NCBI RefSeq assembly: GCF_018143015.1 | Contig: NC_054740.1 | Location: forward strand, 13,626,640-13,690,639 | Direction of reading: 5' to 3' | DNA length: 64,000 nucleotides | Source: Lytechinus variegatus | Taxonomy: Eukaryota > Echinodermata > Echinoidea > Temnopleuroida > Toxopneustidae | Shown here: piece by piece, positions 57,352 through 64,000 of the stretch | How the letters are laid out: every line of letters begins with the position of its first letter | How positions within the stretch are numbered: position 1 is the stretch's first letter | Notes under the pieces: generated by a model | Told to the model about the DNA's origin: nothing | What the model saw: the letters and a program-made list of their open reading frames with translations, nothing else | Databases searched by the model: none | Position numbers and translations under genes: made by a program

Positions 57352-57357
57352 AATAAA
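57352..57357 (+). promoter_or_regulatory. First canonical AATAAA downstream of gene 1
   Basis: Reading on from the stop at 53773, this is the first AATAAA I find; an ATTAAA lies earlier at about 56128, inside an inverted-repeat element. If used, the 3' UTR would be about 3.6 kb, which is possible but unproven. A non-canonical nearer signal is equally possible. Confidence 0.2.
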
Positions 57358-58404
57358 TCGTGGAAAGTAACTATATGTGTCAGACTTTTAATTCTTCTCT
57401 CGTTATTTTATTTAATGTTTCTATAAGATGAGGAAAAATTGAGTCTAGGATGGGAAAACCTTTGTTCCGATTACGAAGTTATCACCAAAAAAAATGAATC
57501 GGCTCCTAGTCATCTAAGTGTTCGAATAAATCCAATCGGACATGATTAATGACAAGAGTAACATCGTAACCTCGTAACTATAATAAACACCCGATCTGGA
57601 GTTAGTTTGAATAACTGATATTCCGACTTTTCGAGAATCAGCCCTTGCAAACGCATGTTCTTATCCGAAGCAAATGATTATGACCTATTTTTTGTGACTG
57701 AAATGTCAGAAATCTGGTCATTGAGATCAACTTTAGTGATTTAAAGTAAATATTAAGGTTTCAATCGTCCAAACATCCAATGGCACGAGTCATCCAATGC
57801 TTTTTTACCCAGGGTTAATTTACGCGGCAGTCACTTCTCGTACCATACTCATTAGACGGCGTTTATAAAAGCCTATACTAAATATTATTATGACGTCACT
57901 ATATCTCCCACATTTCTTGTTTGGTATATGTGTTGTGTTTGAGTATTTTAGGGCAACTATGGATTCAAACTTACGGGGAGCCAGTCACCTATATTGAGGT
58001 ACACACGCGTGACTAAAAAAATCGCACTAAATGGGCATTTTTGGCTGATCGTTGCGTAACAGGCGTGTGACGTGTTTAAGGTGTCAATTATTGGGCCAAA
58101 AATGTATGGAGGTAAAACGCGTATATTTTTACGATCGAGTTGTACTTGTCTCGGGAGCACAATCGTCAAAAATGCACCCGAAAATACTTAAAGATGGTAT
58201 ACAGATAATTTACCAATGGATAAAATTTGTTTAGGGTGGGTTTGTAATACCTGCATGTGGTCGCGCGTGTGTACAGCAATAAAGTTGAGCCCCCCCCCCC
58301 GGGCAAACATACCATTCGCTCGATTTCTGTAACAACTTCCACAATAGTGGACCCAATTCCAAAACAATACGTTGATCATATTTCTGTTACAAACGGTAGA
58401 GATT

Positions 58405-58670
58405 TTATCATCGTCATCATCACCAATATCATTATCATAATTATCACCATCATCAATGTCATCAATATCAATTTACACCACAACCACAATCATCATAATC
58501 GTTATCAAACAACACCATTATGAACAGCAGTGCCATTACCACTCATTTATCTCCACTATCGTGCTATCATCGTCAGTAATATCATCATGAACATCAGCGA
58601 AAACGTCGACGACAGATAATATTCATGTCACCATCTCATCAATCACAAAATCATCAGCATTATAATCACC
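58405..58670. repeat. (CAT)n-derived degenerate microsatellite
   Basis: CATCATCAC-like triplets, more decayed than the array at 35110, with CGTC and ATCATAATC variants throughout. Confidence 0.75.
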
Positions 58671-58710
58671 ATTCGGCAAACTCATGAATCTATTTGCATT
58701 TACGTTAACA

Positions 58711-59391
58711 CACCCTTTTGAAAATGTTAAGAGCGTTGTTTAAGCCCGTCACTCGAACAAAGAGTTGCTCAAACTTTCAAACCATAGTTCAAACTTTCTT
58801 TAAAATTGCTAAAACGGTTTTAACAACTTGTTTAAAATTTTAAACAACCTTTTGAAACTTTAAAGAACTTGTTTGAGGGCGGAGTTGGCTCAGTCGGTAA
58901 AGCGTCTGCCTGTCAAACTAAAGGTCGTGAGTTCGAGTCTACCCCGAGCGGATGACCGAAGACTGCGTTGTGTGTAAACCTCTCTCCCCTGTTCCATAGA
59001 TGCAGGTTATGTTACAATGACCCATAGATGCAGGTTATGTTACAATGGAAAACATTCCATCTCTCGGATAGGACGTTAAAAGGAGGCCCCGTCACTACCA
59101 TTGCACGTTAAGAACCCATTGTACTATTCGTAGAAGACTCGGGGAAATCCCGGTGTAGTGGTCCACCTGCACTCCCCCAATCTGTTATATCACTATGACC
59201 TGGAGGTCATAGTGATTCCCTTCGCTTTTCACCTCTCAGGTGACGCCAAACAAATAATGATAATAATAATAATAATGATAATATCAATAATAATGATAAT
59301 AAAAAGAACTTTAAACAACCTTTTTAGAACTTTGCACAACTTATTCTTCGAGTGACGGGCTTAAACAAACTGCTTAAAGTTTTAAACAGTG
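58711..59391. mobile_element. CACTG-ended palindromic MITE interrupted by a SINE
   Basis: Ends CACCCTTTTGAAAATG and, inverted, CACTGTTTAAAACTTT. A perfect 22-bp inverted repeat, TTGTTTAAGCCCGTC then ACTCGAA, lies at 58736-58757 and 59347-59368. The GTTTAAA-rich interior is split by a SINE with matching 9-bp flanks. Without the SINE the element would be about 240 bp. Confidence 0.8.
58871..59302 (+). mobile_element. 432-bp tRNA-derived SINE nested in a MITE
   Basis: Head GCGGAGTTGGCTCAGTCGG, split from GTAAAGCGTCTGCC, loop CTGTCAA (GTC, Asp-like), box B GAGTTCGAGTCTACC. The body includes a doubled ~23-bp unit CATAGATGCAGGTTATG. The tail is AATAATAATAATAATG. Flanked by AAAGAACTT at 58862-58870 and 59303-59311, a clear target duplication. 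Confidence 0.85.
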
Positions 59392-61777
59392 TTTATTTAT
59401 TGAAGTTCACATCGCCTTACGATCATGTCGATTCGGCACAATAAAACCACGTCTTAAACACACGTGACAAAGTAAAGCCAGCTTGTGTGAACACTCGTTT
59501 ATTTGTAATACCATACATCAAAACTAGTACTCTCTGCATCGTATCAAAACTATTTTGGATTTACCATGACTGTGTGACTTGGGAAATCAAATGGATATCA
59601 AATGAAAACAAAATAATAAAGATACAATCATGCTTCCTAATAAAGTATAAAAATTCACCAAAAACTTATAACAAGTATATATCAGAAAGTACAATGTATT
59701 TCCAATGATGAAACATCTGTTACGTAGTCAATAATAATATATTACTATCACAATCAAATCTTACATAAGCATGATAAGGTTAATAACGTAAGCACCTGAA
59801 TTACGTATATATATTTGTATAGAAAGAAAGGAAACATAAATTCTCAATTTAAAATGATAAAAATACATTAATGTCAATTTGGTCATAAAGATATCACGAA
59901 AGTCACTGTCTAGTTTCAAACGTATGGTTTATTGTCTTGGTATTTCCATAATCCCCCCCCCAAAAAAAAAAAAACATACAAAGATCACCCATGGTTTTTG
60001 GTCGTGTAGGTAAATGATCAAAAAGTCAGGTTTAGTGGATATACCGTCTCAAAAGCATGACAATTAGTGTTGACATTGAAGCGTAAGTATATATCGGTCG
60101 GTTTGATAAATTTTGTATACATCCCCATGTTATGATGTCCGCCAGACATCGTTAAAACGACAGATGTTTCTTGTCAGGATGATATTTCTTATGTGAAGAA
60201 TACAAGAAGAAGGGGAGGAGGAGGAGGGGGTAGAAGAAGGAAATGAGAAATATGAGATAAAAGAGAAGAAGTTGAAAGGAATACAAGAAAATTCCAAGAG
60301 AGGCAGAAAATCGCATACTGTCCCTTTGTGGTCTCAATCACAAGGAGATTATCACTACTGTTATTTTTATTATTACTATTATTATTATCATTATTATTAC
60401 TATTATATTACAACCGAAGGGAAAAGGCGCTATATCAAATGTCTTTTGGATTGGATTGATTGGATTCTTATATTATTGTTTTTATTATTATTATTAAATA
60501 AATATCATTATTTTGGTCACTATTACCATTGTTAAAATCAAATACATGTAGTATCGTAGTTTCTGTTATTTAAATACCATTAAGAGATGTAGAAACGAAA
60601 TGAGGTAATAGAAAAAAATATCGGAGTAAATTTACTTTTTCAGAGTTTTAGAAGAAGTAAAGTAATAAATATCATTAAGTAATGTACAGACAAGTACTTA
60701 GAAAATGTGTGATGCACAGTTAAGATGCTGAGCGCCAACTTAATCATTAATAAGAAATAAACACTTAAGTTTCAACGACGATTTTGTTTGTTTGTTTTAT
60801 TTTCGATGTTATATAACCGATTTCATTCTAAAATGGTATAAGAGTTGTTGTTGTTTTTTGCTACAAAAGTGCAAAAATACGAAAAGCATTGCAAACTCGT
60901 TTCCTTGGGCAACATATTTTACAAGTAGAAATGGTAAAATTGTATATGGCATAGTGCTTAGAATCATGATGAGTGAATATGATAGGCGCTGTGCATCATA
61001 CAAGTAGTTTCTATTTACAAAGTAAAATTCAAATACAACTTTTCCCGATCGCATAGTGTGCACATGCACATACCAGTCGCACTCCATCGTGATTGCGTTT
61101 GATGAGGAGAAGAGTGCACAACCACAGTGGTATTATCATGAGCCATATAAGACCTATATATCATACGTGCAGTGAATCTAAAATGAACGATGCAATGATG
61201 TCTTTTCCATATGATAAACGTGCATTATTACCGTTATACCGCGGTCGCATCGATCAACAATAAGTGTACCGCGGTCGGAGACAACGGCGCGGTAACTACG
61301 GTGATTTCCGTAAATTTAGGTAAATGCGAAATCTCCCACACTTTTTAATCTGTCCTGCTAATTTGCAGGTACATCCTTCTGCACAGATTACGAGTTATTT
61401 GCTTTCACACTGTCAAAACCGGTATTTGATATTTGGGCTGGTGTAAAAGAACCTTGTGACAACAACGTTGGCATAAAACGAGGCCATTCTCTGTTCCAGT
61501 CTTCATTTATTAACTGTCATGTTTATGAAAAATTTTGGGCTTTCGTAAATAGAACCTCTGACATCTACCAGCTTGGGTCCGTCCTCAAGTAGGATGACGG
61601 ATCATCCGGTATTCCTGAGCAATAAACTAAACGTCTGCCAACAAACCTCTTCCGAGTCATGGTATTCCCTGCATGTCTCGTCCTTCTCACTTCCCCCCAA
61701 TTTTGATTTCACCCGTTACTTAAAATGTATAGTAAGAAATGAAGTCTGTGGCGTAATTCTGGTCAGTCCTGATCGGC

Positions 61778-61871
61778 ATCAACGAACGTAGAGGGCGTTA
61801 AAACTTTGCAGAGTTGTTCTGGTGTTGGTTATTGTAATTCTGTGGTGTTGACACTCTCCACGTTCGTTGAT
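61778..61871 (-). repeat. Inverted repeat just past the gene 2 stop
   Basis: ATCAACGAACGT (61778-61789) and its exact inverse ACGTTCGTTGAT (61860-61871) are separated by about 70 bp. They could form a hairpin in the 3' UTR of gene 2, or be a decayed inverted-repeat element. Confidence 0.5.
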
Positions 61872-61878
61872 CGGCATT

Positions 61879-61884
61879 TTTAAT
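61879..61884 (-). promoter_or_regulatory. Candidate poly(A) signal of gene 2 (ATTAAA)
   Basis: ATTAAA on the - strand 66 nt beyond the stop codon. A canonical AATAAA lies at 61511-61506, about 440 nt beyond the stop, and is the alternative. Which one is used cannot be judged from sequence. Confidence 0.3.
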
Positions 61885-61949
61885 GAAGGAAAGTAATCTC
61901 TCATCCTTCTACAAGGTGCATCAATATTTTTCTCTTCCGTGTTACCGGA

Positions 61950-62712
61950 CTACAATCGAGCCTCGGCAGTTTGGTCAGAGCTCTTCCGCACCAGCCCTAC
62001 CTGAATGTAGCCATTGCGTCCTTGAGATATGTTACTGTGAGTATTATTAGGTGTGTTGAACTTCTCCTTGTCCATGTCGCTTGTTCTGTTCCGACCTGAT
62101 GACTTCCGTCCAAGGAGGTTGGAAGCCATGGTGGTCAGCTCGGATCTGAAATTGGGGCTCATCAGGAAATAGATAATGGTGCTGATGACAGAGTTGAGCA
62201 TGGCGATGCTTTCGACCACGTAGAAGAGCGCAATGTGGCCCGAGTAGTTTTCCAGGGTGTCCATGGCGAAGTACACCGCCAGCGTGTAGGCGTAATATGG
62301 AGCCCAGCATACGAAAAAGGCAACGACGACGGTGATAAGCATAGGGATCGTCTTCTGCTTGCGAACGAATGTGATTTCACGGTGTCGCTCTGTCTGGTTA
62401 CCCGGTGGCGTTCGGTGCATCCATAGCTGCATGGCGATCTGCAGGTAGATGGATCCCATGGTAAAGAACGGTATCAAAAACTCGAAAACCGTAATGAAAG
62501 AGATGTAGATTTTACCAGCGAAGAGGTTGTGCCATAATTCGAAGCACTGGTTCTGCATCTGGCCGGTGTGGCAGTTCTTGAAGGTGGTGACCTGGGTTTT
62601 TAGAGGCGTCGGTAACGTTACCGAGATGGACACGATCCAGATGGATGCAACGATCGCGCAAAGCGTCGACTTCTTCATCCGAGGACGCAGCGGTCTAAAA
62701 ATACCAATGTAC
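61950..62712 (-). CDS. Prokineticin-receptor-like GPCR gene 2, last coding exon (partial gene)
   Basis: A paralogue of gene 1 on the opposite strand. The exon starts at 62712 after a TTTTCTCCAG acceptor (AG at 62714-62713) with one base completing a split codon, consistent with the Arg of DRY, then YIGIFRPLRPRMKK. It encodes 253 residues and a stop. Visible parts are TM4 (W, then P in LPTP), extracellular loop 2 with two Cys (KNC and QNQC), TM5 (FEFLIP), loop 3 (HREIT then VRKQKTIPML, nearly identical to gene 1), TM6 (CWAPYYAY) and TM7 (LNSVISTIIYF, again S-T-x-x-Y). The Asn/Ser-rich tail ends in EARL. Identity to gene 1 in the TM4-TM7 core is roughly half by eye. No TM1-TM3 exon is found between 62713 and 64000, so exon 1 lies off the window. 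A class A GPCR is certain and the PROKR-like assignment very likely. Confidence 0.88.
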
Positions 62713-64000
62713 CTGGAGAAAAGAAGGAGAAGAAGAAAAAAAGAACAATTGCTCAGTGGAGGAAAAACGTCCAGGTTTTTTAAAATAGTGAGGTTTGAAA
62801 TCTATCAGTATAATCGGCATGTTTTCATCGTGATTTTCTGTTTACCGTATTAAAAAATACAACGATACAAACTTAGAACGTACAGGTGCATGATGTATAT
62901 TTTTCACAGTCGATTTTCTTAAGATTCATGCACCTAAAACAAGTTTTGAAATTTAAAAAACATGACTTTGTACTGATTGTACCTGATAACCGCCTGACCC
63001 ATGCACCCATCCCCTCTCTACCTTTCTCTCTACCCCCCCCCCTCCCCCTTCCCCCTCTCATTATACACATATAATATTTTATACGGCTTGCTAACTGCTT
63101 CTAAAATGTTAAACACCGGCACGACTCTTAAATTAATTTATGATTTTGTTCAATATTTGTCAGTGTTGTGAACTTACTGGAAAACAAAGAATTATATACC
63201 TTAAAAGCCCACAGTGAATCATTCAGACTATTGTCTATTTTGTGGAGTTTCATTCCATTATGCAAGACGACCCTGAAATTTCAAGATCGGCAAGCGTCTT
63301 TGTATGAAGTTGGGCCAAGTCTGTCGATGGCACAGGAAAGGGAAGTGGGCTCAACTTTAAAGAGTCTTGGGGGAGGTCAAATAAGGGGAAACAAATATTC
63401 CGAACACCAAATGGGGAGCAGGTTTTGTTACCCCATCTCAATATCCGATCTCCGTCTGAATTTTCTCCTCTAACTTGTATCAGGTATCAACCTATTTCTA
63501 TATAATTTTGTGTTTTCTTTACCGACGCAATGAGGAAAAAAAATACTAAGATTAATTGTTAACTTTCAACAAGGACGTACTGTATCTGAAGATCTTTTGC
63601 AATCGTTTTTATTTTGTAGCCTTCTCGTTTTCCTCCTAGGTTCGCAGTCTGTTTGTAGCGCAGGTGTTTGCGTCAGTGTGTGTACCACTGGTGTGAGGGT
63701 GTATGTGTGTGTGTTCGTAGCACAGGTGTTGTGTGCTTGTGTTCTTAGTACAGCTCGATTGTACAGGTGTTCGAGTATTTCTGTGTAGCACATTTGAGGG
63801 TATGTGTTTATGATTGTGTAACACAGGTATATGTGTGTATCGAATCATTCATACATCGCCATATAAGAACAATAATTTTGAACCTTAATCACATTAGAGA
63901 CATTTCACACTGTAAAAAATGAAGTGCTAATTTAGCACTTACGGTGCTTGTATAGTGACTGCACTGTGAGTGTTGAATTTCTAGTTCAAATTTAAGCTAG
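62713..64000 (-). other. Intron of receptor gene 2 (runs off the window)
   Basis: Upstream of the acceptor on the - strand. The pyrimidine tract seen as purines at about 62714-62740 supports the splice site. The rest is AT-rich. It has a C-rich run near 63032-63058, a GTGTGTGTT-rich stretch at 63660-63850, and the start of an inverted-repeat element at 63908. No coding exon is visible. Confidence 0.7.
63908..64000. mobile_element. Start of a CACTGTAAAAA-ended MITE (runs off the window)
   Basis: CACTGTAAAAAATGAAGTGC followed by TAATTTAGCACTTACGG, where AAGTGCTAA / TTAGCACTT form a hairpin. Same terminal type as 40814, 43477 and 58711. The other end is not in the window. Confidence 0.55.

Larger units (their letters stand above)
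55841..58404. other. Convergent intergenic region with one MITE
   Basis: Apart from the inverted-repeat element at 56132-56354, plain AT-rich DNA with a C run at 58289-58298. No gene is seen. Confidence 0.4.
59392..61949. other. Convergent intergenic region
   Basis: Purine-rich patch at about 60195-60300, (TTA)n patches at 60358-60410 and 60475-60500, a C run at 59944. Two CCGCGGTCG segments at about 61240 and 61270. No gene is visible. The 3' end of gene 2 falls in the last part. Confidence 0.4.

Noticed and set aside
62047-62426. Additional frames overlapping gene 2 exon
   Set aside because: Other-frame shadows of the GC-rich receptor coding sequence, as is 53311-53523 over gene 1.

Overview
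This is eukaryotic nuclear DNA: intron-containing genes, long AT-rich non-coding stretches, abundant microsatellites, tRNA-derived SINEs and many short inverted-repeat (MITE or foldback) elements. The receptor type, the SINE and MITE mix and the GCGAGCGCGAAG-type repeats suggest a marine invertebrate deuterostome. An echinoderm, most likely a sea urchin, is my best guess, but that is inference and nothing here proves the species.

Only two genes can be supported. Both are rhodopsin-class (class A) GPCRs that look most like prokineticin receptors (PROKR). Gene 1 is on the + strand. Its first coding exon is at 16767-17308 (N-terminus through TM3, ending inside the DRY motif) and its second at 53029-53773 (Tyr of DRY through the C-terminus), separated by a 35.7 kb phase-2 intron. 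The spliced product is 428 residues. Gene 2 is on the - strand. Only its last coding exon lies in the window (62712-61950, TM4 to C-terminus); it begins at the same DRY position in the same phase, and its first exon must lie beyond 64000. The two genes are tail-to-tail paralogues about 8.2 kb apart and very probably arose by local duplication.

Layout: 1-16766 is upstream intergenic DNA with a minisatellite, a three-unit tandem repeat carrying an inserted MITE, a 564-bp long-TIR element with TTAA flanks, tRNA-like SINEs, an unusual inverted duplication around a tRNA-like unit (11893-12226), and pyrimidine-rich low-complexity DNA. 17309-53028 is the giant intron. It holds a hAT-like element built of roughly 110-bp CpG-rich units (29921-31068, perfect 8-bp target duplication), an older relative at about 24850-26195, a foldback made of short degenerate units (29254-29628), an element with repeated CCCTAAACACGTA-like motifs (32038-32518), a long (CAT)n array, and most copies of a foldback family with a GTCTTTGTCGAAAA core. 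53774-61949 is the convergent intergenic region and includes a SINE nested in a CACTG-ended element. 62713-64000 is intron of gene 2.

No rRNA, CRISPR, operon or clear retroviral or LTR element was seen. The bacterial-style items (ribosome binding sites, operators, riboswitches) do not apply. Apart from the receptor exons, the longer reading frames come from low-complexity or repeat DNA, or from other frames of the receptor exons. The most interesting material is the receptor pair, with its shared departure from NPxxY and its differing C-terminal PDZ-type ends, and the unusual repeat architectures.
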